Source of the DNA: Sipunculus nudus
Lineage: Eukaryota > Annelida > Sipuncula > Golfingiida > Sipunculidae
DNA length: 64,000 bases
NCBI GenBank assembly: GCA_026874595.1
Contig: CM049321.1
Coordinates: forward strand, 9,736,979 to 9,800,978
Reading direction: 5' to 3'
Shown here: piece after piece, positions 33,200-47,122 of the stretch
Layout of the letters: the number at the start of each line of letters is the position of its first letter
Numbering within the stretch: the stretch's first letter is position 1
Position numbers and translations under genes: made by a program
Notes under the pieces: model-generated
What the model was told of the DNA's origin: nothing
The model's input: only the letters and a program-made list of their open reading frames with translations
The model's database searches: none

Positions 33200-36100
33200 A
33201 CACAAACACAATTATACTTAACCCCATAATAATTATTATGCACATACTAACGAATCTTATGATATAAGCGTTTGTTATAGGTACATAGGTATTATAAGAA
33301 CTCGCTGATCATTTGCTATTGGTTGTACACAGCTATGACCGGCATACCGTCTATCACGTGGTATGTGTAGGCGGCGGCTTAAGTGAGTAGTTGTGAGAAA
33401 ATTGTATTAATATAACCGGTGTATGTACTTATTTGTAAGGATGTAAGACTGATTCCCGCAGATAATGTCTACTAAGAGAGACCTTTTAGGGTCTTCTGTA
33501 CCCAATACATATTTTTTTGGGCACTGATCTTCCTGTTTGTAGTTTGGTCGGCAGAATGTTACCTGGGATAATGTAAGGATTAGCTCATTTTCGATAAGCG
33601 AGACACAATTTGCGGAGTTCCATTTTACAATATTATTAATTACTATCAGCCTTCGGCCAAAGATGAATTCTACCGAAAACGCAAACGTACACCTTACTTT
33701 TGGAATTGTTGGGATGGCATGGACTACATACCTTTATGTTAAATTTAAATATCAAAATATGTAACATTTCAAAAATGCCTCTGTTTAAATGTCACATGCG
33801 CATGCTTACAATATTATTACTTTTTTTCGAATTCCATATTCCAGAAAACACCCATATTTATGCAATTTTCCGCTAATCAGTTCTTATTCAACGCATTTGA
33901 ACGGACTATATTACCCTCTTTACAAGATTTAATACCTTCGCCACTGGTGTATTTAGAACCCCAATGCAGTGTGGCATAGAATTCCTATACCTACAATCCC
34001 TAGCCCGATGCTGCCCAATGTGAATTACTGATTATTGCCGGGAATATTTGTAACCGCATAAAGCAACTTCGTGTCAAAACCAAACAAACCATCCTTATCT
34101 TCTTGTTACTTATTTTACACATTTTTTTCAAAATTTCTTTAATACAGACAATAAACATGTCGGCATTGAGGGGATCGATGATCGTCAACTGTTATATGTC
34201 CTAGAGGCTCATTACAACCAGATGTCTCCACGCTCTTTTTCGTTTTGTTCAACATTTCCATGGCCAGGGGCGGCTTGCAGGCATCGATTAGATTCGTTTA
34301 GGATTTATATTTTTGTTACAAGCTTCTTGGCTGAGATTCATGATTAATCTCCCAACGCTGTCTTTACTTACGTCTGGTTCTGGTCCAACTAAACAACTCG
34401 AACAAAAATAATTTGTTTAACTCTCTATTTTTTTTTAATCATGGAAGTCTTCATGTAAATCAGCTCATAAGTAAATATCTTTTGATGTCATATTCCTGTT
34501 ATATTACCCAGTTAAGGGAGATGTCCTCTATATTGTGCTCTGGCGCCACCTTCTGGTAGCTATTTGAACTCGAGATAAAAAAATATATATCAGCAATGCA
34601 GTTTACCATTGATGGATTCTTTTACTGCGAAAAATAAAACATACAATATTAAATCACGTCTCTGGATGATATAAAGTCCCTGTACAATACACAACGGTCG
34701 ATCTCATTGTGTCATAATTAAACAGCTATGTACAACTAATTGAATAAGCATCTACTAAGTGCAGAGTAACACGGCCATTCATCGAGCCAGTCTACAGTTG
34801 GTGGTTTATTGATAACATCCAAGTCAATAATAACTCCCATGCCCCTACAATAGACCATTCATAATTAGATGAACATATACAACAGTAAGACTAATATAGT
34901 TTACATACATAATTAAGACGCAGCTTTGGCGATACCTATTTTACGACAACATGCATTAAAACATACTTTTTGGAGTTACGTCCCCCAAGCCTTGATAACA
35001 TATAATGGTTTGGTCAATTACGAAAGAAATATTGCATTATAGGTAAGTTCGGAGGGGATGTCAAACAATTGACATTGAAGCAGCTACTCTACTACGAGAC
35101 AGTACCACCAGTATTACCATTAAATACGCAGGTTCTATGCACGTTTCTGAACGGTGCAAACATATTACTCGCCGGAAACTTCGAATACTTACATGTGCCC
35201 GTAGATGGAAGAACCAAAATGGCCTTGTTATTACCTCACGAAAACAACAGAGAACATATAAAATATTAAAGGGTCGGGGGTACATGAAGGTCTTTTAAAT
35301 GAAAGTAACTCTTGTTCTTTAGTGATGAAAGCTCGTGAAGATAATACAAAACATATAGAAAAGCACGCAGAGCCTACAAAGGCATAAATATACACATATA
35401 AAATCAATTAGTATTCTTCTTAAGGGGTGTGCATGGTGTCCTTTAACATAACAGATAAATAAAGATTAATATAAACACTACACCTTAAATAGAACGTACT
35501 TTAAATAGAAGCTTTACTTATATTCATGAGCTCAACTGAAAGCCACATTTTGCCAAACAAATTGCCACTTCCAAGAGGAATGCTCTTTGCTAGTCCCCTC
35601 TGTAAAGTCGAGTGACTTGTGACTTACAATATGACTTGCAACTATTGTTAGCTACTCAATGTAGTATTAATGATTAAGGGTAACCTTTGCATTATGATGG
35701 TCTTTTTTCCCATTAAGAATATAACTGAAATGTTTTGATCTTCTTCATATATTTTTTATCTTGTAATTTAATCTTATATGGTTTATAAACAAATAGTAAG
35801 TTTATAAAAGTTTGTTTCTGTACTACAAACCTTAGAGCGTCTAAAATCTGCCCACAATTAAAAAATTGTCCACACCGTAGGAAGGAGCACCCCTCCGAAA
35901 TCACGAACCCCACGGGCGTCAAAGTGCATCAGGCGTATTATGCCAAAAGCGTGTGGACACCCGTGATGACACCGGCTGTCACGTTGCCAGGACGAATAAA
36001 GAAACAAAAACATCCAGGAAATGCCAATTGCAAAGAGCAGATGATTTGAGGGCGGGGACGGGTGTCTAATATTCACTTCCCTATTTGTCACATATTGTCT

Positions 36101-36200
36101 GTTACTGACAGGGTGTCAAATTACAGGAAAAGAAAACCGTATTAATGTTTAGTGTCCAAGGCCTGTCCTAGAACGCGATTATTAAACAATAGAGGTTGGA
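33200..36200. other. Non-coding stretch
   Basis: No supportable gene or RNA. ORFs are short, unsupported and without recognisable motifs. Confidence 0.5.
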
Positions 36201-36211
36201 GCTAACAAAAT

Positions 36212-36260
36212 TTATATATATATATATATAAATATATAATATATTTATATATATATATTT
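36212..36260. repeat. Imperfect AT-rich microsatellite
   Basis: TA runs interrupted by AAAT and TTTAT. Confidence 0.85.
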
Positions 36261-36474
36261 CTTTTCACTCGAATAACAACATGGTGCACAATACTTTCGA
36301 GGTTGTTCTTTAATCTTTTACACTGAGTAATTTAAAATAACCTAGAAATGTGTGTTTTGTTGTTCCTGGATAGCACCCCAGGATTTGTTCTTATTTATTT
36401 ATATTTAATTCTGATGTTAACCACCCTTTATATTTAAATTCTATCTTAACAGGTGTGTAGAGGGAGTAACACAC

Positions 36475-36670
36475 GATTTCCTTGGTGTCGGCAGGCTCGG
36501 TGCACCGCACCAGCGGGTCCATGGCTTGTGTTTATCCCGGTCGCTGGGCCTTCACATCCAGGAACACCCGTTTTGTGAGGGAAACACGACTGTGGAGCAC
36601 AGCCTTCCCATTAACCATGCAGAGCACTAACCCAGAGTGGAAACCTCAACGCTCCTCGGTTGAGGCTCCA
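36475..36670 (-). mobile_element. SINE fragment (body, no tRNA head)
   Basis: Body shared with the SINE at 61615-61915 in reverse complement: GGCAGGCTCGGTGCACCGC, GCGGGTCC, GGAACACCCG, AACACGACTG, CATGCAGAGC. The tRNA-like head is missing or too diverged. Confidence 0.6.
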
Positions 36671-36939
36671 ACCCAGCATCTCCTATAGCCAAGTGCGCTT
36701 CAGACTACAGGCGTCGGTGTAAACAAATTTACAATAACAATATTTTGCATGTTCTGCACACGTGAAATGTTAATTTTTCTTATTTTTTTTAAGGTGGAGG
36801 TAACCGTCTCCAATATTTATTGCTGGCTTATCTTATTCTTATGCCAGGTATTCACATCAGCACAGTTCCATTTCGTCTTGGAACAACGTGACAGGGCGAT
36901 AGCACTCGCTTCCTGTCATTTTATTTTATATCCTAGTGT

Positions 36940-37206
36940 CACCGAGGCCCGGTGTCTACCGAACTTGCAGGTCCTGGGTGTGTTATCATCCCCATTGCTG
37001 GGTCATAACATCCCAAAGATGTACTCGTTTGTGAGTGTTACACGGTTGTTGGGAACGGCCTTCCGATTAAGACTGCAACCTACAGCCTACGATAAAGCCT
37101 TTTCCCTGGGTTGGGCTGACCGTGAAAATTTCCCCGCTCCCCGGGTGAGATTTGAACTCACGACCTCCCGGTTTTGAGTCCTATGCTCTACCACTGAGTC
37201 ACAGAA
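36940..37206 (-). mobile_element. tRNA-derived SINE
   Basis: On the minus strand the head starts TGACTCAGTGGTAGAGC (A box) and continues to GAGTTCAAATCTCAC (B box), then the body with CCCAGG and a GCAGTC stretch. Intervening spacing resembles a tRNA. Body matches 42395-42664 and 61615-61915. Confidence 0.75.
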
Positions 37207-37209
37207 TCC

Positions 37210-39900
37210 GGACCATTTCATGTTTTATAATGTGAATATTCTCACAATATGTAGCGTGCCATACCAATACATTTTCAAAATGAAACACTACGTTTCTCGT
37301 AACTAGCATTCCGTTATATATAGTTTACACTCCCGTAACTCGGTGTCTGACCTGCAAAGTGCACAAGCAGTTCCGATGGAATGCTAAGTGGTGAATTATT
37401 GTAGGGGATCCACATATACTATGATATCTCTCCTTGAATCCATCCCAGGTGTACCTGGTTGGGACGAATTCGTACAAAATTATATTCTACATAGCTGCAT
37501 TGCATGAAAGATTCATTTTCAGTATTTGGTGTAATTACGTTAAAATCAGATTTAATATTTAATTTGTCCAAGCTAAATTCTCATTTATGGATGACACAAA
37601 AATTAAAAAAAATAATGTCCCGGTCATAAAACAGCTGGTTTACAAATGAGGACAAAATAATGAAAAGGAAATACTAGGATAGAATAAGATAGATAATGCC
37701 TACAGCTGTGAACCAAATAGTGGCCACCACAAAGCTTAAAATGTCACTCTGTCTTCATCAATGCGGGCAGAGAGAAAATTAAAAGAAACAAAGAATTATT
37801 GCTTCATAGGTATGACCACCTACGCTAGATGGTTAATTTCCCATTCTAATTTGCCGCTAATAGGTTAGTAACGTACCCCTTACGGAAAGACGCCGGTCAG
37901 AAGAGCCTATTACGCCTCCCCTGTCAGAATCATCTTAAGATCTCTCAGACTTAATGGAGCAATGATTGGTTGGTTGAAGTGATACGGCGACTTCATCACA
38001 ACCAAGAGGCACATAGAACAATATACGAGGTACTTAACTTATGGGAATGATAATGGAAAAGCTGCATGCCGTCAGATGTAACCCAGGGAATCGTTGAAAC
38101 AGACTTACCTAATCTTAGCCTACATCATCAGTATCAGTGGGTTGGGGGGAGGGGGGAGGTACCGGTAATCGCCTCGATTTTTTTAAAGTGCTCTCTTAAC
38201 AAAATGCTATGTACGGTACCGCACCTGTGGGTGCTGGGTGTTTAAATCCTAGGAAACCCCGAAAGAGGCACTCATATGTGAATATTTGTGTCTGTCGGTC
38301 TTCTCTCTCCATTTCTCTCTCTCTTCATTACTTTCTCTTTCTCTCTTTCTCTCTCCTCACGCTTTTTGTGCCCTTCCAGGTATATACTCTGTTCTTGCAA
38401 ACCCAGTGCACCCGAGGGTATCAAGTGAGGGTATATTGTAACGTGCAGTTGAACCCTATTTGTGCAGTTTTAAATGTGAATGAGCAGTTGTAATTCCTTA
38501 GTTTAAACATTAATACCACTTTTATACTTATGAGTAAATACTGAATGAGTCAATCACTCATATCAAGGCTATTGTCATACTACTAAAAATGTGAACAAAA
38601 CCAGTTCTTTTCATAAAAGTCAAACCAACTGGTTGACACACTTACAAACGTACACTCCAAAACTGAATAAGACATATGTTAACAAAACAAATCAATTGAT
38701 TAAAGAAAGAAGACACTTGCATACTCTGGAGAGGCGCTCCATATGTACTAGCACTGCAGATTACTAACGTCCGATAATCAGCACACAAATAAGCACCAAG
38801 TCCGTTAGACACACTACACAGAGCAGTCCCTTTGTTGATACTACTCCTGACCACATGACCTTCGCGCACACGTAATATCGGAATGTTGCACGTGTCGTCT
38901 CTCTGTCCCTCGCTCTATGTGCATAGAAAAATCAGTCCGATCACAGTTATACGGAGCCCCAACAGTCCGTTGCTAGAGTCTACTCGTTAACATCTTGAGG
39001 TACAGTTCACGCAGCACGCACAAACTTTTCTATCTGGACTAAGAATCAATGTCTTCTACAGCTGAAGTCTCATGGAATCATCCAGTTCCACACAGCATTA
39101 TCCAGTACCTGAACAGTTACGCGTTTAAATACAGTCTTCGGTCTGTTCCCTGAAGCGGACACAACAGGTAAAATCGCCAGATTGTCAGTCCTTCTGCAAA
39201 AAAGGAATACTCGTTCTGAAGTCCATTATAGAGAAATCACCGTGGCTTTCCTCAGACATTTTCCATACTCTCAGTTACAGACATCATATCTTAGCTGTCT
39301 AGACACTTTATCCAAGCAGATGTGCCCCTGAACTGGAGGTATAGTAAGTCTATACCATCCTGGCACGCTTATCGGATAAATGTGACGAAAATCCCCTTCA
39401 ACACTGACTTATTTTTGCTTGCTGACGTCACAAGTCCTGACTATCCTCTGGCCAATCACCACTCCCTATTATGCCGACCGTCAAAAACAACATAAATTCT
39501 AAATTCGCCTCCAGAGACAAAACTCTTAGAAAACCAAACTAGACAGGTTCTGATCCTTTGAAGTCTAAACAAACAATCGTTACTATAGAGACTGCCAAAC
39601 AAAGACGGCTCCCTCGGAATTAAATGGTACTGAAATCAACATCCAACGAGACACCTGTGCTCTCTCTAACCAGGTTCTCCCGCTAATTTCTCAACATGAT
39701 ACTCCATATAAATGTACAATAAATAATAAAAAAAAACGATCATCTGGTTATACTTCCTACTAGAACATGCAATGAAATAACTATGTCACGTTTCTCTGGT
39801 GACAGCTATTACAATTGGTAATGGTTCAGCCTTGAGATCAAACAATTTTTCTTTTCTATGAAGACCCTGGTTCCTTGGCCTTCAACATCCTAACATAGAT
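37210..39900. other. Non-coding stretch with a SINE scrap
   Basis: 38215-38275 carries a SINE body fragment (GGGTGCTGGGTG ... GGAAACCCCGAAAGAGGCAC). A G-rich run lies at 38138-38160 and a pyrimidine-rich run at 38298-38355. No gene seen. Confidence 0.5.
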
Positions 39901-40032
39901 GAGGCCCTAAAGGCCATATATTAAGCTCACAGGGAACAAAAGATTAAGTTTGTACAGTTCTAAAATTTCTTTAAAACATACCTTGTTTATCTATCTCATG
40001 AAGAGAAAATAAATAAATAGTCTAGGCAAGTG

Positions 40033-40265
40033 GCGGTGTTAGCGGCTGACTTGATTATAGCCACAGGACAACAATGGGCTGCTTAAGTTACCTTAGGTAG
40101 TGCTGCATACCGGAATCCTGCATGCAAAGTCAACCCTACAAGCTAATAGACCTGTCCCGGGGCAGGATGCGGGAATACAAACGGGATTAACCCCTACGGG
40201 GAGGGACTGTACCGCATCCGTACAATCCGATAAACTGCGTCAGACAAAGTAGCCGCTAACAGTGT
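40033..40265. mobile_element. Small inverted-repeat element, about 233 bp
   Basis: GTGTTAGCGGCTGACTT near the left end is mirrored by AAGTAGCCGCTAACAGTG at the right. The interior is GC-richer than its surroundings and has no coding capacity. Confidence 0.5.
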
Positions 40266-40574
40266 CGGAATACTAGCCTGTATGGTGGTAAAATGATCGA
40301 CGTCATTAAAGTAAAACAAACTTTATTTGCATCAGCCCTGCTTAATTTTTTTGCGGAACTATGGTTTCAAGATAGAAATTCTTAAATTGGGAATATATCA
40401 GGTTTAAATTTGCGCTAGATTATATCTAAATCAAGACAAATATTTGAGAAACAGATGAACAAGATGTCCAGAGGTCACGCCCTTGCCGGAAATGGAAATA
40501 AAACAGACAGACAAAAAGACAAACAGTTTTATCTTGTCAAGCTGGGCATATGTTACGATATACCGACAGGTCTT

Positions 40575-40785
40575 AAAGTCGCCGAGTTATAAGCTTTTCC
40601 GTGAAATCTCTTTTTTTTTTCGTTTGTCGAGATATGCAAAGATGCGAGATTCTGCAAAACTTGCAGTGTTATCCTGTGAAGCGGGTCACGTACGTGTTAC
40701 AAAATGCAGAACACTATACAAGTGTAGCTGTTAAAGTCGCCGAGTTGAAAACCTTTCCGTTAAATCTCGTTTATTCTCTTTTACG
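40575..40785 (+). repeat. Two-copy direct repeat, about 158-bp period
   Basis: TAAAGTCGCCGAGTT followed by a TTTCCGT-x-AAATCTC block occurs near 40574 and 40733; each is followed by a CGAGATATG near 40627 and 40784. Confidence 0.55.
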
Positions 40786-40799
40786 AGATATGATGCGAC

Positions 40800-42260
40800 C
40801 TTTGGCCAGTCAAGCAATAATTGATGTTTCTCGAATTATTCAACTAAATCAGAACTATAAAGAATGTGCATGTTTCGTCTCAACTGAAAATAAAGCGTGC
40901 CTGCCAAACTCTCAATGATTTTCTTTTGGTAAGGAATTTGCGCATAAATAGGTGACAGCCTTTGAATTTCAGTTACGTTAACAACAGTGCAAGTTGTAAT
41001 CATATTTCTTGATGAGTCTCAATAAACATAAACATAGACATAAACAACAGCGCCACTGCAATGTGCTAATTTTACCCTGCTACAAACATTAATTTTGTTC
41101 ACATTGGAATCTCAGGGACCGCTTATTTAGTGTCTCCTCCAAGGCCCCCGAGCAGGCCACCGTTGGTATATTGGATCTTTTATTAACCAAGACGGAGACA
41201 AAAAGAATGATCTCCTCACAGCGACATCTTGTTAAAGCATCCGTAAATCTCACTCGGCCTGCCAACTTATCCGTCCAAGGCCACGCAGAGACTATTCCTT
41301 TTAAATGTAAATTGAGCCGCCTTTGAATGGGATTATCCAAGAACTTTGAATAATAACCCACCTGTCTCATATATACCCATATCGTCATCCCAAGTCTTTG
41401 CTTAGATTCGCGTGCTGTTTTTTGTTATGTACCGCAAACATTCTTTTTTGCGTACCTGGTGTTATTTGATTGTCTCTCTTAAAAAAAAAAATATGGCGGC
41501 CTTCAGGACGATTGTCCACACTACGCAGAATCGGACCCATGAGAGAAGGAGTCTGTTAATGAACGTTGGATAGGGTTTATGGGCATAAAAATTCAAACCC
41601 CAAAATACACCGGCGAGGATATGCAGTGAAGAAGGTAATGCAATCCGTTTAATCCGTTGGATAATAATTGTTTCAAAGCGAATTGCATGGACACGGGTGT
41701 GTTTTAGCAAGGAATTCACGAAATAAGTAATATTTTGTAAGCATCAGCATGTGAAATGTGATAAAAAAGAAGAAAAAATGCGATGCCAGTGTGATCAAAC
41801 AAACTTTGAGCAATACCCGCGCTTTATCGGGAAGCACAGCAGAAGAATACAGCCCCTTACAGGTATCCTGGTGAAAGCATGCAACATCATTTTTTTTATC
41901 TCGTTACATTAGAATTTCAGTGGAGAGTCATGTCTACTTTATCAGACAAACCTTTAGTGATGCATATAACAATAGCTCTGGATGATGGATACATGCATCT
42001 TCCGTTAACATTTAAAATGCCATATTTCCGTTATTACAACAGTACATTCACTGAAAGATACGTGCTACTTTCGGTGAAAAGGCTTGTTTGTGTACAGATT
42101 TCTAATTAGTGCACTCACTGTGTCTACATGGAGCCGTATATCATTAATTTACATTCTCGATTTTTAGAAAACGTTTCCGAATTTTGGAGTAAAGTTTATA
42201 CATATGTAGAAAACCTTACAATAACCATACGAAAATCTCCATCTGATGTATGTTAAGATG
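40800..42260. other. Non-coding stretch
   Basis: A 99-codon minus-strand ORF at 41089-41388 has unremarkable composition, no signal and no recognised domain; I do not call it a gene. Confidence 0.4.
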
Positions 42261-42394
42261 GAAAGATCTTTTTTTTTTATCTTTTGTTGGAGGTATCCGC
42301 CTCTATTTTAATGCGTTTGCTTAACTAAGTATATGTACATCTGCTGAGTTCCATTTCGGTTGAAGACTACGTGACACGGGCTTATATCCGATTT

Positions 42395-42664
42395 TTCCTG
42401 GTTTCAACCAGATACGGTATACAACTCCTGCCGGCCCTGGGTGTGTGTCATTCCCATTTCTGGGTCATAACACTGAGGAAACCCCTAAAGGCGCACTCGT
42501 ATGTGAGTGAAACACGACTGATGGGCACAGTCTCCCCATAAAGCCTGCAGAGCGCTCACCCTGGGTGGGGTCCGACCGTGAAAAATCTTACCGCCTCGGC
42601 TGAGATTCGAACACACGATCTCCCGGCTTTTAGTCCTGCGTTCAACCCCTGAGCCACAGAAGCC
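42395..42664 (-). mobile_element. tRNA-derived SINE
   Basis: Minus-strand head TGGCTCAGGGGTTGAACGC (A box) and GTGTTCGAATCTCAG (B box). The body shares the CCCAGGGT, GGGGAGACTGT and AACACGACTG motifs with the other copies, in the same order. Confidence 0.75.
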
Positions 42665-42914
42665 GTTAAGATCCTTGTAAGAAGCTTGAATTGGGTTGAC
42701 AGTTTGCAGAATAGATAACTAACGGTTTGTAAGTCTTTATAAAAGTAATGTCCCAGAATCACTCGTCTCTCATTCCAGCGGCATTCTGTCATTCTGGTAT
42801 TCCAGTCCACCACGAGGCTAAAGTATATGTCCTATAAGTTCTTAAAAAGTTCTTATAGTTCTTTTCTTAGTCCCTAAGAAGTTCACTCAGTGCCATAGGA
42901 GGGTATGCGTTCAT

Positions 42915-43110
42915 CCTCGTTCGCATGTGTGTGTTTTTTCACAACATTACTCATGCAAACATGAACGGAATCTAATGAAATGTCCAGGGCATTTCGGGAG
43001 ACGATCATTGAAGAATCGATTAGTTTTAATGTTGAAACAGCATATGATCCAGATTCAGAACGTATTCTATTCAAGAAATATTCACAAATGTACAGTCACT
43101 TATACAAGAA
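42915..43110. repeat. Dispersed copy of the receptor 3' flank
   Basis: Partner of 29990-30180. No receptor coding sequence accompanies it here. Confidence 0.6.
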
Positions 43111-43159
43111 TGAACCTGGGAATGTTTGCCGATGAGTGAACGCGGACAGCGTTTTGGGA

Positions 43160-43995
43160 GCATCCTACAATAGGGACCCTCCATATGGCGGAGGCTTGCA
43201 TTCATTAGAGTGCATGTTTCTAGCTGGTTCTTGCCAATAAAAGTAACTGGGCCTGTGCATAGTCAAACCGGACATGAAACTGTTCTAATAACACAATTTA
43301 CAAACCAGGATATCCAAACATCTTAAAAAATGGGACAGTTCAAACGCTAAATGGGAGACTAAACATGTAATGTCAACTACAAACTGCCGAAGGGTAATTG
43401 TCATTACCCTCATTTCCTGTCAGACAAATTGGTCATTTCTTGAAGTATCTAGTTAATTCTGACCATCCATAATTTATTATCTCTCCTCAGGTGGTTGCAG
43501 CAAGGTTTAAACCTATTTGAGTATACATATCTTTCCGGGTCAGTTTGTCTCTATCAAATTTGATAAAACCCTGAAAACATAATCTTAAATTTAAACATGA
43601 AATTTCCTACCTTTCATGGCCCTCGTCTTGTTTTTCTTTTTTTTTTTTTTTGTTAAGATGTCAAGGTTCGAAAACAATATATGTGTGTATTATCTCACGT
43701 TTAAAAGTTAATTTTGACTAAAGATTAATGCTTTTTAGCAAAAAAAAAAAAATACCGGCACATGGATGTATCGTCTCTAATTGTCCTGTTTCATATGTTG
43801 TTGTGGATTTTTGTTTTGGCTGTTTACCCTATAAAGACTGCGCGGCTATATGTCCCACAAACCTAGTATTAAGGTTAATGTCTGAATAAAAACATGGGTT
43901 GCGGAGTACCCCACATTAAGGACCACCAATTTGGCGGAGGCATGCATTCCTGAAAATGCATATTTTCACTGTTGGATTATGCCTACCCCGTTGCA
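43160..43995 (+). repeat. Two-copy short repeat around 43165 and 43918
   Basis: GGGACCCTCCATATGGCGG plus AGGCTTGCATTC at 43172 recurs as GGACCACCAATTTGGCGG plus AGGCATGCATTC at 43919, and both are followed by GCAT-rich sequence and an imperfect match ending in TGCC. Confidence 0.5.
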
Positions 43996-44099
43996 TATAA
44001 AAATTATTGTGTGGTCACTTCATCCGTATTTAAAAGACAATGTAACCAACTGGCCATGGTTCTGTCCTTTTAAAAAAGATGACCACTCAAAAGTTAGAA

Positions 44100-45680
44100 A
44101 AAAGACCCAAAGAAGTTTAACATGAAAGCTTGAAATGACATGTAATATCTAAATCAGAGCTGTTTTCTAATGTTTTATATTACAAGTTTTACAGCTTTAA
44201 CTAAAAGAAACAAACAAACATACAAAAAATACCCTTGCTGCATTTGTAGATGTTAATGACGCCCAATGAAACGTGGCTCTTAGGGCTGATAAGAACGGTT
44301 TGTCGCCTTGAGTGTGTTGTTAAACGTAAAACACTTAAATTATAGGCGGACCAATATGCAGTCTTACTGTTCCAAGAACTCATTTTATTTGTAGTTAGCT
44401 GCACTATAAAGATTTATGTCTTAAATATTCACATTGGCCTACTGATGAAAAAGATGCAAGGCTGCGAAACCTTGACACGGAAAAAGTAAACGAGTTTATC
44501 TCCTATATCTGCTCATTTTCAGAGGTTTCTTTCAGGTTAAACACATCTAAACCATCAACCATGCCTTCAGCCTAAATTGGTATCGATCTATCAAATGTAC
44601 GCTTTTTACTTATATTTGGCCATAAAACTTCATCACAGGTTTACTTTTCGGTCACAGTTGTAAAATGAATTGAAACGCCTATAAAATGCCGACGATAAAG
44701 TGGTTTTGGTCCTTGTTTCGTAATTGGCCGCAACTGATTGTGGACCATTAAACTCTTAACGGTCCTTTCATATATAGTCGAATTGTCTTACGTAGAAAGC
44801 ATTATAGCCGATAAAACCACTCCTCATCATATTTGTAAATTCCAAAATGTAATTATCTGCCGTAAAAGAGCTTTGTTCTATAAAGCCATCGTGGCTATTA
44901 CATTTTAATTATCGTTAATGGCTCAGAAAGTACGGAAAATATATATTTCAGTATAGCTGTAACGCGGTTATAATGTGCTTAAGTACGTCGTTTCCAGAAG
45001 ACACGTGGTCATTAGGAAGAATTACCCACCTAATTGTTGTTTACAAGTGTTTCATATAGATTCAAGCTGCAATTTAAAACTTCGGATATGTTGTTTATTG
45101 CATAAAACAAACTTTTAATATTTGTTTCGTTCCTGCCTGTACAATTTATTAGTTGCAAGGGATTTGAAGATGTGACCCCAGCGTCAAGGTTTTTTTTTTA
45201 TGGCGTAAAGTCAGTAAAACTCAGAAATAGCTCCACGTTGGGTGCTCGGGATAAAACATAAAGACAGAACCAGCATTTACGACATAGAGAACAAAGTGTT
45301 GGTTTGTCCGATGTTGTTTGGTGTATGGTGTAAGGGGCCCCCTGGGTTACGTCGTGACAAGATTCTTCTTAATGCATCAGCTAACGATCAAAGAACATGT
45401 ATCCCAAGGGATGAAACAACACAGACATTTAGAACATACAGAACTACAACGGACTCTTAAAAGATCATATATTTTTACGCCGGACTCGTTTATTGGTATA
45501 ATCTGTAACGTGAAGACGTCCTACTTTCTTAATATTATCGATGATGATCTCAAAGGTATTGGGTCCGAAAATGTCCTTTATCAAGGCGTTGATTGACCCC
45601 ATAACAACCAAAATTTGCACGGCAGTTGCTCGTACCGTCCTTGAAATTTTGTGGTGACAGGAAATCAACGATAGCTGTGT
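44100..45680. other. Non-coding stretch
   Basis: No gene supported on either strand. Confidence 0.45.
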
Positions 45681-45689
45681 TGCTAATCA

Positions 45690-45840
45690 CTATTGAAATA
45701 ACGTTCACTGTTGTTATTATTATTAGTGTTTGGTAAGGGCCAGTTTTTGCCAACAGCTATTGTAATTACGGTCACTGTTGCTATAATTATTTCAAAGGTG
45801 GTTGTATTGCAACCACTATTTTTTATTACAATAGTGGTTG
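45690..45840. repeat. Relative of the foldback repeat at 23837-23910
   Basis: Contains CTATTGTAATTACGGTCACT-type units and a hairpin with exact arms CAACCACTATT and AATAGTGGTTG (45810-45840). Hydrophobic Ile/Val/Thr-rich ORFs here are products of the repeat. Confidence 0.6.
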
Positions 45841-46149
45841 ATATTGCCGTCGAAAATTTTGCCCGGTTTCCTTGGGATCCTTCCAAAAGATGACATTCCC
45901 TGAAAAAAAACACACAGTTCATAGTCAGTATCCCCCAAATAGCATTAGTTTGTATTTTATATATTATTACACTAGTGACCTTAATTACAAAAGTAAAAAA
46001 AAAATTAGCGGTCATTCTGTCTCACCACTTAATACACAGATCTCACATTGCTCAAGTGTTAGGCCTATATATTTGTGTTCAATAGTGAAAGATATTACAA
46101 TATTGGTTACAATAGTAGTAGCTGCCTGGAAACCATATCCAATTTAAAA

Positions 46150-46256
46150 TTCCAAATTACTGATGTTCTAGATATTAATGTTACAGATCAGTCGACCAAA
46201 TTGTATTTGGAATCATGTAGCATGAGATGTCTTGCGTACACACACAAAATCGAATG
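46150..46256 (+). CDS. Very weak candidate exon
   Basis: Reads KFQITDVLDINVTDQST, then LESCSMRCLAYTH. The C-x3-C pair and the preceding beta-like segment could be a PAN-like piece, and the foldback repeat nearby is shared with the PAN exon region at 23.7 kb. No clear splice sites. Treat as a lead only. Confidence 0.15.
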
Positions 46257-46259
46257 AAA

Positions 46260-47030
46260 ACAATTCCATTTGCATATGATATATAGGATTAGTATATCCT
46301 TGTGACATCCGTCTTGCCACATCCAGGTTTTAAACGAAGAATTGACCTATACACCAGAGCCCAAATGCTCTTCCCTTGTAACCTAATTATTACAATAAGC
46401 CCCCAAAACGCTCTTACAAAGGTCTTCCATGCCCATGGCAGCGAGAGCTGCTGACAATATAATAATGACGTCACAAAGGTCGATGACGCATGGCGTCGTA
46501 TTGACTGAGGTCATCGAGCTGGTATCGCTGTCCTCATATCGCAGTCATTGTTTTGGATTATTTATCTCATACGAATTACATCCCTATAGCCTGTTTATAC
46601 TGTCTCCTTTGTATAAAAAAAAATCCCGGAAAACATGCCGACCTGGGTAATGCCTACTGGTACAGACTACACGTCTTCTGTATGACAGAGTTCTGTCAAA
46701 TTATGCAAAATTTTGTTTTTGTAAGATGATTGACGTTTACTGTTTAAGGTCAGCTGATTGGTTGTTCGTTAGTCCAATGCTTTTAGTTATTCATTGAATG
46801 AATATATGATTAAGGTCATATAGAGTTTATGGAGAATTCAATTGCGGCAACGAAAATATTAGGTATTGCTTTTGCGGAGTGAATCAGTAAACGTTTGATA
46901 ATGGCAGGAAATAGATTACGGACATAGCCCGAAGACGTGTCCGTTGCTAGCTCGCATGTTTTAGTGGGTTGTTTGAAATATTCTACACTATCAGTCACAC
47001 AAAAATGAAAGGTAAACTGTAAGGGTCACG
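46260..47030. other. Non-coding stretch before the LINE
   Basis: No gene supported. Confidence 0.4.
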
Positions 47031-47122
47031 GGGATAGGAACCGAAGCTTGAAGGGATAGAATTGTTTCGTTTCATCCGAGATTTAAAAGCCCCTGGTGGA
47101 AGCATAGTTGTCAACGGTTACT

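Noticed and set aside
37140-37206. Functional tRNA gene
   Set aside because: A and B boxes are present, but the acceptor stem does not close and the sequence continues into a SINE body. The same holds at 42664, 57990, 60233 and 61615.
38138-38160. G-quadruplex motif
   Set aside because: Only three runs of three or more G with two in one long block; not a clean four-run motif, and no promoter context.
41089-41388. 99-codon minus-strand ORF
   Set aside because: No domain, signal peptide or conserved copy; length is within chance for this window.
45711-45893. Hydrophobic membrane-like ORF (also 23778-24023)
   Set aside because: The Ile/Val/Thr runs are translations of the CACTATTGTAATAA-type repeat units.
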